A stretch of 64,000 bases of DNA from Chloroflexota bacterium (GCA_013816405.1 JACDEL010000002.1:20325-84324), one strand, 5' to 3'; counted from the first letter of the stretch, positions 9,117 to 18,540 are shown. Notes: generated by a model not told the origin, from the sequence alone. Numbers and translations: made by a program.

Positions 9117-10100
9117 TCAATTGCCCGATGGACTGGCCGATGCCAATGCGGCGTCGGCGACGATGCGCGTCCCCGACGTGCCCGCGAATGCCTGCTCCAG
9201 GTTGGCCGGCGAGGTGATCAGCACCTCGGACCCGCCTCGCTCCAGGAATGTGATCGCAGCTTCGACCTTGGGGCCCATGCTCCCCTTCGGGAACTCGCCC
9301 TCGGCCAGGTAGCTGCGCGCCTCGGTGACGGAGAGCCGGTCCAGGAAGCGCTGGTCCGGCTGCCGGAAATGAATGGCGACCCGCTCGACCCCCGTCGACA
9401 GGACGAGGAGCGGGATCCCGAGGCTGCTCGCCAGCATTGCCGATGCCAGGTCCTTGTCGATCACCGCCTCCACGCCCCGATAGCCCCCGGGCTCAACCTC
9501 GACGACCGGGATCCCGCCCCCGCCGGCGGCGATCACCACGAACCCGGACGAGACCAGGGTCCTGATCTGCTGCGCCTCCACGATCCGCAGCGGGTGGGGG
9601 GAGGGCACGATGCGCCGGTAGCCGCGGCCGGAGTCCTCGACCATCGCCCAGCCCTCGTGGCGGCGCTTGGCATCCGCCTCCTCGGCGTTGTAGGAAGGGC
9701 CAATCGGCTTGGTCGGCTCGCCGAAGGCGGGGTCCCTGGGGTCGACCACCACGTGCGTCAGGATGCAGGCCACCGTATCCGTCTGGCCAAGCCGGCCGAG
9801 CTCATTGAGGAGCGCATTGCCCAGGATGTGACCGATCCCGCCCTGTGAGTCGGCGACGCTCATGTCGAGCGAGAGGCGCGGGATCCCGGACGACTCCCCG
9901 ATCAGCTCGGAGCGGAGCAGGATGAAGCCGACCTGCGGGCCATTGCCGTGGGTGACGACGACCCGCCAACCATCGGCGACCAGGGCGGCGATGTGGCCGG
10001 CCGTATCGGTTGCATTTGCAAACTGCTCGGCGATCGACCCCTTCTGCCCGTCCAGGATCAGGGCGTTGCCGCCGATGGCGATGACCGCGCTGCGCTCCAT
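9117..10100 (-). CDS. arcC: Carbamate kinase
   Basis: AVIAIGGNALILDGQKGSIAEQFANATDTAGHIAALVADGWRVVVTHGNGPQVGFILLR, VIAAGGGGIPVVE, AVIDKDLASAMLA, FPKGSMGPKVEAAITFLERGG. Confidence 0.95.
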   Translation of the reverse strand: MERSAVIAIGGNALILDGQKGSIAEQFANATDTAGHIAALVADGWRVVVTHGNGPQVGFILLRSELIGESSGIPRLSLDMSVADSQGGIGHILGNALLNELGRLGQTDTVACILTHVVVDPRDPAFGEPTKPIGPSYNAEEADAKRRHEGWAMVEDSGRGYRRIVPSPHPLRIVEAQQIRTLVSSGFVVIAAGGGGIPVVEVEPGGYRGVEAVIDKDLASAMLASSLGIPLLVLSTGVERVAIHFRQPDQRFLDRLSVTEARSYLAEGEFPKGSMGPKVEAAITFLERGGSEVLITSPANLEQAFAGTSGTRIVADAALASASPSGN

Positions 10101-11524
10101 CAGGTCGCTCCTGGCACGTGCAGCTGCGCGGCGAGGGCCCGCAGCGCGTCGGCGAAGCAGCTCAGCGGGGCACGGGCAATCCCGGCGCCGATCTGGCCCA
10201 CCCCGGGCAGCTTGTGGGCGATCCCGGTGTTGATCACCGGCTGGACGCCGCTCTCGACCACGCGACGCGCATCGATTCCGGTCGGCGAGCCCGCGAAACC
10301 GAGGGGTGGCAGAGCGAAGGCAGGGTTCCGCTCGAGCGTGATGCGATACATCTCACGCGTGTAGTTGAGGGCATCGGCAGCCGTGCCCCCCACGAAGCGG
10401 ACGATCGCGGGGGCGGCCGCCATGGCGAAACCGCCGATTCCACAGGTCTCAGTGATGGCGCTGTCGCCGAGGTCGGGGTTCGCGTCCTCCGGCCCATAGC
10501 CGGGGAAGTAGAGGCCGTCAGGGACCCCGACCGGTGCGGTGTACCAGGCGTTGCCGGTCCCCGACAGACGGACCCCGAAGTCCACGCCGTTGCGGCTCAT
10601 GGCGGTCACGACGGTCGAGCCGGGGACCCCGTGCGCGGCATCCAGCGAGGCCTTGCAGGCGGCCATCGACAGGTTGAGGAAGAAATGGTCGTTGCCGCGC
10701 AGGAAGTCGAGGGCGGCCACGGCGTCAACTTCGCGGGCGGTACGCACCAGCGTGGGTGCGAGGCTGCGGACCAGGAGCGAGGTGGCGGCCACGTTGCGGT
10801 TGTGGCCCTCGTCGCCCATCTGCAGCGCCTGGCCAGTGATGCTCTTTAGGTCGATCGGGCCCGTCGCTTCCAGCGCTCGGCTGAGGGTCGGCCCGAAGGC
10901 GTCACGGAACCAGCGCAGCCGCTCGAGCACCGAATCATCGTAGGCACCGAAGCGCAGGACCTTGCCGAGCCCCTCGTTCAGCGTGGCGAAGGACCGGTTG
11001 CCGGCCGTCGTGTTCTCGACCACCACCACCGGCATCGAGGGTGACACGACCCCGGCCATGGGACCGACGGCCCCGTGGTGATGGCATGCGTCGAAGGCGA
11101 TCTCGTTGCCCACAGCCAGGCGCTCGGCCTCCTCGGGGGTCGAGGCCCAGCCTTCGAACAGCAAGGCGCCGATGATCGCGCCGCGCATCGGCCCGCACAT
11201 CCGTTCCCAACTGATCGGCGGCCCGGAGTGCAGGAGCATCCGGCCCTGCAGACCCGGGATGGCATCTCCTGCGGGCTGCACGTCGATCAGGAATGGGCTG
11301 GCGCCGAGGAGCCGATCGAGCGCTGTCCGATTAGCCGTGGCCACCGCGGCGCCGATCGCGTCGTCCGGATCGTCCTCGAGGCGGGCCACCAGCATGCCCA
11401 GCTCCGCGTCGGCTCCGGCCGGCGGACGCCAGTCGAGGTTCAGGACGGCCGCGCCTGCCGCGGAGATCGGCTCGGCGAAGCCGGCAAGCCCGATGTTCAA
11501 TGCCCGGACGCCATTGGCCAGCAT
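10100..11524 (-). CDS. DUF1116 family protein (YlbE/AllG-like)
   Basis: RMLLHSGPPISWERMCGPMRGAIIGALLFEGWA...GNEIAFDACHHHGAVGPMAGVVSPSMPVVVVEN...MSRNGVDFGVRLSGTGNAWYTAP; sits directly between carbamate kinase and FdrA. Confidence 0.85.
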   Translation of the reverse strand: MLANGVRALNIGLAGFAEPISAAGAAVLNLDWRPPAGADAELGMLVARLEDDPDDAIGAAVATANRTALDRLLGASPFLIDVQPAGDAIPGLQGRMLLHSGPPISWERMCGPMRGAIIGALLFEGWASTPEEAERLAVGNEIAFDACHHHGAVGPMAGVVSPSMPVVVVENTTAGNRSFATLNEGLGKVLRFGAYDDSVLERLRWFRDAFGPTLSRALEATGPIDLKSITGQALQMGDEGHNRNVAATSLLVRSLAPTLVRTAREVDAVAALDFLRGNDHFFLNLSMAACKASLDAAHGVPGSTVVTAMSRNGVDFGVRLSGTGNAWYTAPVGVPDGLYFPGYGPEDANPDLGDSAITETCGIGGFAMAAAPAIVRFVGGTAADALNYTREMYRITLERNPAFALPPLGFAGSPTGIDARRVVESGVQPVINTGIAHKLPGVGQIGAGIARAPLSCFADALRALAAQLHVPGAT

Positions 11525-13041
11525 CAGGCGGGCACCCCGCGCATTGCGGTGTGCTGCACGACGAGGCCGGCCAGGCGCGCGGCCCGCGCGTTGCTGGCGA
11601 CGAGACGCACCCCGGCGTCGGCCAGGATGGCGCGCTGCCCGACGAAGCCCTGGAGATCGTGTACCGTGCCGCACAGCGAGGCCACAACCGCCAGGCCGCG
11701 GCCGTCACGTCTTGCCGCCTCGCGGGCGGCCTCGATGGCAGGGATCAACGCGCCGGCAGGATCCGGGTGCGACGCGTATCCGAGGACGATGTCGAGCAGG
11801 ATCACCGCCACCCGGGAATCGCCGCCCGCCTCCTCGATCTTCTCGCTGCGCAGCCGCGGATCGATCATCGGATGGGGCCGACCAACGGTGTACTCGTCGT
11901 CGCCGAGGTCGATGATCTGCTGCGCCCCGGCGACCTCGGCGCCGAGAAGCCCTTTCAGCACAACCTTGGCCTCGCTCGCCAGCGAGCCGCCGGAGTAGAG
12001 GCCCGCGATCCGGTCCTGGCCGGGCACGAGACCGGCGGCCAGCTCGGCTGGGTTGCCGTGGCCATCCTCGAGCGGCGGCAGCGGACTGCCCAGGATCAGC
12101 CCCGCGGCCACCTGGGCCGCCTCCTCGAAGGTCGTGCCCGCGTGCGCGCCGGATGCGCGGATCGCCTCCGCATCCCCGCCCAGGAAGTTGACGACGACCG
12201 GCTTGGTGGCAGTCGAGGCCGCGGCGAGTACCTTCGCGGCGACCGAGGGCGCCGGCGGCTTGGAGACCAGCACCACCACCTCTGTTCCCTGATCAGCCAC
12301 CAGGCGCTCGAGGGCTGCCAGCATCATCAGGCCTCCGACCTCCTCGTGCAGGTCGCGACCACCGACCCCGATGGCCTGCGATACGCCCGCCCCGAATGCA
12401 TCGAGCAGACAGGTGACCTGCTGCAGGCCGGTGCCACTCGCGCCGACGAGCCCGACCCCGCCGCGCCGGACCTCGTTGGCAAAGCCCAGGGGCACGCCGT
12501 CCAGGATGGCAGTCCCGCAATCAGGCCCCATCACCAGCAACCCCTTGAGAACGCCCAGCTGCTTGAGCTCGATCTCATCCTCGATCGAGACGTTGTCGCT
12601 GAACAGGAAGACATGCAGTCCCCGTTTCAGGGCCTTCATCGCCTCGGCAGTCGCGTATGTGCCGGGAGTTGAGATGAGGGCGACGTTCGCACCCGGAAGA
12701 TCGGCGAGGGCTTCGGAGATCGTTGTGGGCACGAAACGCTGCCCTTCCCCCGCTGCCTCCGCAGCCGCGCCGCGCATCAGGGTCGCAGCGCGCTCGAACG
12801 CAGCGTCAGCAGCGGTGTCGTCGTCGGCCGCCAGGGCCACCGCCATGTCGTTCGGGCCCGCCGTAGGATCGAGGCCCTCGCTCAGGCCGGCCTCGGCGAC
12901 GATCGCCAGGTTGGCGGGAGTGCACATCACCAGGCCGGCACGGATGACGCCGGGGAACCGCTCGACCTCGGCGGCGATGCGCATCAGCTCCACCGAGTCT
13001 CGATAGGCGTTGCGGAAGACCCGCTGCCGGACGACGCTCAC
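11524..13041 (-). CDS. fdrA: Acyl-CoA synthetase FdrA (AllF-like)
   Basis: VVRQRVFRNAYRDSVELMRIAAEVERFPGVIRAGLVMCTPANLAIVAEAGL, MGPDCGTAILDGVPLGFANEVRRGGVGLVGASGTGLQQVTCLLDAFGAGVSQAIGVGGRDL (succinyl-CoA-synthetase-like). Confidence 0.9.
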   Translation of the reverse strand: MSVVRQRVFRNAYRDSVELMRIAAEVERFPGVIRAGLVMCTPANLAIVAEAGLSEGLDPTAGPNDMAVALAADDDTAADAAFERAATLMRGAAAEAAGEGQRFVPTTISEALADLPGANVALISTPGTYATAEAMKALKRGLHVFLFSDNVSIEDEIELKQLGVLKGLLVMGPDCGTAILDGVPLGFANEVRRGGVGLVGASGTGLQQVTCLLDAFGAGVSQAIGVGGRDLHEEVGGLMMLAALERLVADQGTEVVVLVSKPPAPSVAAKVLAAASTATKPVVVNFLGGDAEAIRASGAHAGTTFEEAAQVAAGLILGSPLPPLEDGHGNPAELAAGLVPGQDRIAGLYSGGSLASEAKVVLKGLLGAEVAGAQQIIDLGDDEYTVGRPHPMIDPRLRSEKIEEAGGDSRVAVILLDIVLGYASHPDPAGALIPAIEAAREAARRDGRGLAVVASLCGTVHDLQGFVGQRAILADAGVRLVASNARAARLAGLVVQHTAMRGVPA

Positions 13042-14018
13042 GTGGCCACGTTGCCTTCATCGCCGCACGCCCGGAGCCGGCCGGCCACGCCCGGAGCGGA
13101 TGACTGGATGCCGACCAAAAGGCCCACCAGCAGGTCCGCTCCTGACGTGGCACCCCACGCCATCGCCGCCGTCACCGCACGGCCCAATTCCGCCTCGGGC
13201 CCGGTGAGGACTGCCACCGCCGCGGCATGAACATGCTCGGAGAATTCGAGTCGACCAGCGTGGAGGAGGTAGCTCTCTGCGACCGAGGTCGTCGATCCCC
13301 TGGCGTTCCGCGCCACTCCGGCTGCGAAGACTGGAGCCAGTGGATGGTCGGTGACGGCCAGGCCCGCCGCGAGGCCCACCAGCAGGTCGTCACCCGACGG
13401 CGTGGCACCGGGGCCGAGCCCGATCAGCGGGAGGGCGGCGGAGATGGCGCGCTCGTCTTGTCCCTCGGCCAGGGCTTCCACGACCTTGGCGAGCGATCTG
13501 GCCGAAGCTCGTCCCAGCGATCCGACGCTCGTACGACCATCCATGAGCCCCACCAGCAAAGGTCCCAGTCCGACTGGGGGCGCCTGTTCGGCAGCGAGTT
13601 TCAGGGCCTGCTCGGCGCGCTCGCTCCGCCCGGCCATGGTCAGCCCACGGACCACTGGCATCGCGGGTGACCAGCTGGCGGCTGCGGCCAGGAAGACGAC
13701 CATCGAGGCCCCGGGCACGCGGAGCGCGGTGCCGTCGCACTGGGCTCGCATCCCGAGGACCAGGCCGATCTGGTCGAAGGCGATCGGCGGATCCACCAGG
13801 ATCCCGTTCGGGACGCCTCCCATCCCCTCATGCGCCACGGTCAGCAGGCCTTCGCCCCACCGGATGTTGACGACCGATCGATAGACACCCTCGATGGTCC
13901 CCTCGCCACCCGGCATTCGCAGGCGGCTTCCAATGGACTGACTGATCCGGGTTGCGGCGAATCGTCGCAGCGGGAACGCCCCTGCTGCGGCCGTGGTCAT
14001 CGGCTCGGGAGCCTTCAT
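13038..14018 (-). CDS. DUF2877 domain protein (YlbF/AllH-like)
   Basis: VYRSVVNIRWGEGLLTVAHEGMGGVPNGILVDP...LIGLGPGATPSGDDLLVGLAAGLAV; adjacent to fdrA. Confidence 0.82.
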   Translation of the reverse strand: MKAPEPMTTAAAGAFPLRRFAATRISQSIGSRLRMPGGEGTIEGVYRSVVNIRWGEGLLTVAHEGMGGVPNGILVDPPIAFDQIGLVLGMRAQCDGTALRVPGASMVVFLAAAASWSPAMPVVRGLTMAGRSERAEQALKLAAEQAPPVGLGPLLVGLMDGRTSVGSLGRASARSLAKVVEALAEGQDERAISAALPLIGLGPGATPSGDDLLVGLAAGLAVTDHPLAPVFAAGVARNARGSTTSVAESYLLHAGRLEFSEHVHAAAVAVLTGPEAELGRAVTAAMAWGATSGADLLVGLLVGIQSSAPGVAGRLRACGDEGNVAT

Positions 14019-14071
14019 CGGAGGGCCATGCTAGGGTCACCGCGCAGCCCAGTCATTGGCAATCTGTGTCA

Positions 14072-14094
14072 CTCACGGCCCCTTGGCCTGTGAG
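14072..14094. promoter_or_regulatory. Imperfect palindrome between divergent DUF2877 and PucR genes (candidate operator)
   Basis: CTCACGGCC-ccttGGCCtGTGAG; arms match apart from one extra base. Confidence 0.4.
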
Positions 14095-14107
14095 AATATG
14101 ACAGGCG

Positions 14108-15691
14108 ATGCGTGACTCCTCCATCACCCTTCGTCGGGCCCTCGACCTGCCCCCCCTGCAACACGCCCGCGTCCTGGCGGGGAACGCCGGGATCGAGCAC
14201 CGAGTGCGCCACGTCAACGTGATGGAAGTACCCGACATCCTGCCGTGGGTGCAACCCGACGAGCTGCTGTTGACGACGGCATACCCCCTCCGCGACGACC
14301 ACGCGGCCCTGGGAACGCTCGTCCCCGAGCTTGCCGCCAAGGGCCTCGCCGGCATCGCGATCAAGCCCGATCGCTACCTCGGGAAGGTCCCGACGGCAAT
14401 GCTCATCGCCGCCGACGCCTGCAGCTTTCCCCTGATCGAGCTGCCGCCCGAGAGCAGCTTCAACGAGATCATCAGCGCGGTGCTGAGCGTGATCCTCAAC
14501 GAGCAGTCGCTGCGCCTGCAGCGCGCCGCCGAGATCCACGACCGATTCACACAGATCGTGCTGGGCGGTGGCGGGCTGCGCGAGATCGCCATGACCCTGG
14601 CCCAACTCGTCGAGCGGCAGGTGCTGATCGTGGATCAGCATGGCGAGGTACTCACCGGGTCGGGAGAGCTCGACATCGAACGGCTCACCGACGAAGTGAT
14701 GATGGCGGCACACGGGGACGGCGCGGAAGCCGGGCGATGGGTGTCCGTCAAGATCGGCGGCAGGGAGGCCACCTTGCAACCGATCATGGTCGACGGCGAG
14801 CCCTACGGCGCGATCGCGGCTCTCGCGCCGGCCGAGACGATGAGCACCGATGATCTGGAGGCCCTCCAGTTCGCGGCCACCGTGGCGGCGCTGCGTCAGG
14901 TGCAGGCTCGCGCCCTGGTCGAGGGCGACCGGCGCTTTCAGGCCGTGTGCCTGGAGGAGCTGGTGAGCGGTCATCTCACCGACCGGAGCGTCCTCTCCGA
15001 GCGCGCCGAGGCCTTCGGCTGGGACCTGTCGCTCCCCCGCGCCGTCCTTCTGGCGCAGGCCGGATCGTCGAGCGGTGGGGATGCCGACACCGTGCGGTCA
15101 TTGGCCGACGCAGCACGGGTGGCCCTTGGCGGTGCCGCGATCGTCTGGGAGCGGAGCACCCAGGCCGCCGCCCTTGTGGCCCCGAGAGGGGCCGATCCGG
15201 CGGCGCTGCTGGACGCCGCCGACAGCCTTCGGCGAGAGGCAGCCCGCCGCCTGCCGACGATGCCGGTCAGCATCGGCATCGGTCGGGTTCGGGGTGACCC
15301 GCTCGAGCTGCGAGAGAGTCACGCCGAGGCGCGTCGCGCGCTCGAGGTCGGTCGTTGGCGCAGCCCCGGCGAGGTCGTGACCTTCGAGAGGATGGGGCTG
15401 GACCGGCTGTTGGCTAGCGTCTCCGCCCCCGAGCTCTCCGCCTTCCGCCACACGATGATCGAGCCGCTCGCCGCCTACGATCGGGCCCATCGGTCGAACC
15501 TGCTCGACACCCTCGAGGCGTACGTCGCGACCCGCAATGCAGCCGAGGCGGCACGCCGCCTGTACGTCCACTACAACACGGTGCGCAGCCGGCTGGCGCG
15601 CATCGAGGAGCTCATCGGACCGTTCCTGGCCGACACCGAGCGCCTGACCGGCCTCGCGGTCGCGCTGCATATCCATCGCCGCGGGCACTGA
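14108..15691 (+). CDS. PucR family transcriptional regulator
   Basis: N-terminal LDLPPLQHARVLAGNAGIEHRVRHVNVMEVPDILPWVQPDELLLTTAYPLRDD; C-terminal HTH DTLEAYVATRNAAEAARRLYVHYNTVRSRLARIEELIGPFL. Confidence 0.9.
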   Translation: MRDSSITLRRALDLPPLQHARVLAGNAGIEHRVRHVNVMEVPDILPWVQPDELLLTTAYPLRDDHAALGTLVPELAAKGLAGIAIKPDRYLGKVPTAMLIAADACSFPLIELPPESSFNEIISAVLSVILNEQSLRLQRAAEIHDRFTQIVLGGGGLREIAMTLAQLVERQVLIVDQHGEVLTGSGELDIERLTDEVMMAAHGDGAEAGRWVSVKIGGREATLQPIMVDGEPYGAIAALAPAETMSTDDLEALQFAATVAALRQVQARALVEGDRRFQAVCLEELVSGHLTDRSVLSERAEAFGWDLSLPRAVLLAQAGSSSGGDADTVRSLADAARVALGGAAIVWERSTQAAALVAPRGADPAALLDAADSLRREAARRLPTMPVSIGIGRVRGDPLELRESHAEARRALEVGRWRSPGEVVTFERMGLDRLLASVSAPELSAFRHTMIEPLAAYDRAHRSNLLDTLEAYVATRNAAEAARRLYVHYNTVRSRLARIEELIGPFLADTERLTGLAVALHIHRRGH

Positions 15692-15724
15692 GAGTAGCGC
15701 CGTGGCTATACTGCCTGAAACCCT

Positions 15725-15756
15725 TTAAGGACGGTCCTGAGAGGCCGCCAAGGAGC
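15725..15756 (+). promoter_or_regulatory. PyrR-binding RNA element overlapping the pyrB ribosome-binding site
   Basis: TTAAGGACGGTCCTGAGAGGCCGCCAAGGAG fits my recollection of the PyrR loop pattern GUCCNGNGAGGYY...AAGG; AAGGAG (15750-15755) sits 7 nt before the pyrB ATG; TATACT at 15707-15712 is a candidate -10. Confidence 0.7.
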
Positions 15757-15762
15757 GATCGG

Positions 15763-16767
15763 ATGCTTGACGTCGCGAACGGTGACACCACTCGCCATCG
15801 GCCCATTGCCGGTGGCGTTGTCGTGTCCCGGCCCGATCCCGACGTACCCCCTGCGACCGCCTGGCCGCATCGGCACCTGCTCGACGTCGATCAGCTCACC
15901 CGCGGTGAGATGGAGGCCTGCCTCGACCTTGCCGTCGAGATGCGCGAGCGGCGCCTGCGGCGCGAGACCCTCGACCTGCTGCGCGGCGAGGTGGTCGGGC
16001 TGGCCTTCTGCGAGCCATCGACCCGGACGCGCGTCAGCTTCGAGCTGGCCGCTGAGGCGCTCGGGGCGCAGGTGGTCGAGCTCCCCATCGACGTCAGCAG
16101 CGTCACGAAGGGCGAGTCGTTGGTCGACACGCTGCGCACGCTCGAGCGTACCGGCGTGACGACCGTAATTCTGCGGCATTCGATGAGCGGTGCTCCCTAC
16201 CTTGCCGCGCGGAGTGTGCCGGTCCGGATCGTGAATGCCGGGGACGGGTCGCACGCTCACCCGACGCAGGCTCTGTTGGATGCCCTGACCCTGTGTGATG
16301 CCCTCGGATCACTCGAAGGCAGGAAGATCGCGATCGTGGGCGATATCGGTCATTCGCGGGTTGCCCGCTCGAACATCCACGCGCTGACAGCGCTGGGGGC
16401 GTCGGTCTGCCTGGCGGGACCTCCGGCCTGGGTGCGGGGCTTCGAAGCCTGGCCGGGCGTCACGGTCGCCGACCGCCTCCAGGACGCGCTTGCCGGTGCC
16501 GATGCGGTCATGACGCTCCGCATCCAGCTCGAGCGCGAGGCTGGCGGCGGCGTTCCTTCACTGCGCGAGTACACCGCCCGCTGGGGCCTGGATGCGGAGC
16601 GCCTTGCGGTCGCCCAGACTGGCGCTCCGGTGCTGCACCCCGGCCCGACCAACGAAGGAGTCGAGATCACAGCCGACCTGGCAGCCAGCGAGCGAAGCTT
16701 GATCGGTGCGCAGGTGGTGAACGGCGTGGCGATGCGAATGGCAGTGCTGGCGCTCCTCACCCAATGA
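15763..16767 (+). CDS. pyrB: Aspartate carbamoyltransferase catalytic subunit
   Basis: FCEPSTRTRVSFELAAEALGA, SHAHPTQALLDALTL, IVGDIGHSRVARSNIHAL, VLHPGPTNEGVEI. Confidence 0.95.
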   Translation: MLDVANGDTTRHRPIAGGVVVSRPDPDVPPATAWPHRHLLDVDQLTRGEMEACLDLAVEMRERRLRRETLDLLRGEVVGLAFCEPSTRTRVSFELAAEALGAQVVELPIDVSSVTKGESLVDTLRTLERTGVTTVILRHSMSGAPYLAARSVPVRIVNAGDGSHAHPTQALLDALTLCDALGSLEGRKIAIVGDIGHSRVARSNIHALTALGASVCLAGPPAWVRGFEAWPGVTVADRLQDALAGADAVMTLRIQLEREAGGGVPSLREYTARWGLDAERLAVAQTGAPVLHPGPTNEGVEITADLAASERSLIGAQVVNGVAMRMAVLALLTQ

Positions 16768-18152
16768 GCTCCTTCGGGTCGCTCGGCGACCCGGCGGCGA
16801 CCTTCGTGCTGACGGGGGTGCGGGTCATCGACCCCTGGAACGATGAGGATGCCGTTCGGGACATCGCTGTCGTCGAGGGCCAGCTGGTCGATCCAGCCAA
16901 GGCTCCATCCGATGCACCGCGCCTGGACGCCCGCGGCCTGGTCGTCGGGCCTGGCCTGTGCGACCTGCACGTGCACCTGCGCGAGCCGGGGATGGAACGA
17001 GCCGAGACGGTCGAGAGCGGCGCCCGCGCGGCGGCTCACGGCGGCTTCACCACTGTGTGCGCCATGCCGAATACCGACCCACCGCTCGACGAGCCGGCAC
17101 GGGTGGCGATGGTTCTCGAACGCGCCCGGAACCGAGCGTGCCGGGTGCGGGTCATCGCCGCCGCAACGCGGGCCCGGGAGGGAGAGCGAATCACCGAGAT
17201 CGGCGAGCTGGCCCGAATGGGGATCGCCGGCGTCAGCGACGATGGCTCGGTTGTGGCGTCGGCGCGGGTGGCGCGCGGGCTGCTGGCCTACCTGGCCCCG
17301 CTGGGGCTGCCTCTGATCGAGCACGCCGAAGATCCCGCACTCTCGGCGGGTTCAGTGATGCGCGCCGGTCCGACCGCCACGCGACTGGGGCTCGCCGGCT
17401 GGCCGGCCAGCGCGGAGCTTTCGATCGTGGACCGGGACATCGCCCTGGCCGAGGAGACCGGCGGCTGGGTCCACTTCACGCACCTCTCCACGGCGGGCGG
17501 GCTGGATGCCATCCGTCGCGCCAAGGAGCGGGGCATCCGGGTGACCTGCGACGTCACCCCGCATCACCTCGCCCTGACCGACGCGTGGGTGGCGGGCTGG
17601 CGTGGCTTTGCATGGGAAGAGCCGACCGGCGTCGCCGCGGATCCGTTCGGAGCTCCGTTGGATGCCACGCTCGCATACGACCCAGCCTGCCGGGTCAACC
17701 CGCCGCTCGCCCCACGCGCCGAGGCGCTCGCCCTCCTGGCCGGCGTCGCGGACGGCACGATCGACTCCATCGCCACGGATCATGCGCCGCATCCGCTCGA
17801 GCGGAAGCGAGTCGAATTCGGCGCAGCGGCGCCGGGGATGATCGGGCTCGAGACCGCCCTGTCGCTGGGCCTGGCGGCGGTCGAGGTAGGCGGCCTGGAG
17901 CTGGTGCGCCTGCTCGGAGCGCTCAGCACCCGCCCGGCCGAACTCATCGGCGAGGTCCGGACCCTCCAGCCAGGATCGCTCGCCGACCTGGTCGTCTTCG
18001 ATCCCGTCGCCCGTTGGCGGGTCGAGGCATCCGGCCTGGCGTCGGCCTCGTCGAACACGCCGCTCCTCGGAGTGGAGCTGCCCGGCGTGGTCCGAATGAC
18101 GGTGGCGGGCGGGCGAATCACGTACCGCGACGGACTCGCCGCCGTCGACTGA
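16764..18152 (+). CDS. pyrC: Dihydroorotase
   Basis: GPGLCDLHVHLREPGMERAETVESGARAAAHGGFTTVCAMPNTDPPLD...SIATDHAPHPLERKRVEFGAAAPGMIGLETALSL. Confidence 0.95.
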   Translation: MSSFGSLGDPAATFVLTGVRVIDPWNDEDAVRDIAVVEGQLVDPAKAPSDAPRLDARGLVVGPGLCDLHVHLREPGMERAETVESGARAAAHGGFTTVCAMPNTDPPLDEPARVAMVLERARNRACRVRVIAAATRAREGERITEIGELARMGIAGVSDDGSVVASARVARGLLAYLAPLGLPLIEHAEDPALSAGSVMRAGPTATRLGLAGWPASAELSIVDRDIALAEETGGWVHFTHLSTAGGLDAIRRAKERGIRVTCDVTPHHLALTDAWVAGWRGFAWEEPTGVAADPFGAPLDATLAYDPACRVNPPLAPRAEALALLAGVADGTIDSIATDHAPHPLERKRVEFGAAAPGMIGLETALSLGLAAVEVGGLELVRLLGALSTRPAELIGEVRTLQPGSLADLVVFDPVARWRVEASGLASASSNTPLLGVELPGVVRMTVAGGRITYRDGLAAVD

Positions 18153-18201
18153 GCGCCGGATGTGGGACCATGCGGACCGCCCACCCCGCAGCGAGCGATG
18201 G

Positions 18202-18540
18202 ATGTCGATCCGCACCAACGAGGAACTCGATCCGAATGAGGGACCAGGCTTCGGGTGCTTCGTCTGGCAGGCGCTCCTGTTCGCCGGCCTCCTCTTCCTC
18301 ATCCCCATCGGCCTGTTCACCTTCAACTGGCCGGTCTGGCTGCTGGTCGTGCTCCTCTTCATCGACATGGTCCTGCTCTTCCTTGTCAGCATGACCAGCG
18401 TCTTCCTGCTGCGCGTCTTCTTCGCCGACCGCCGTCGGGGTCGCGGACGGACCATCGGTCCCGCCGCTCCGACCCGGGTCATCACCGTGCAGCCGCCTGA
18501 GCAAGGTGAGCCGCCGACGAACGAGGGGGAGGCCGAGTAG
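18202..18540 (+). CDS. Small hypothetical membrane protein in the pyr operon
   Basis: Two hydrophobic segments (WQALLFAGLLFLIPIGLFTF, WLLVVLLFIDMVLLFLVSMTSVFLLRVFF); start uncertain (18160 possible). Confidence 0.6.
   Translation: MSIRTNEELDPNEGPGFGCFVWQALLFAGLLFLIPIGLFTFNWPVWLLVVLLFIDMVLLFLVSMTSVFLLRVFFADRRRGRGRTIGPAAPTRVITVQPPEQGEPPTNEGEAE

Noticed and set aside
14069-14974. 301-aa minus-strand ORF opposite PucR
   Set aside because: Antisense to a confident PucR gene; no domain signature.
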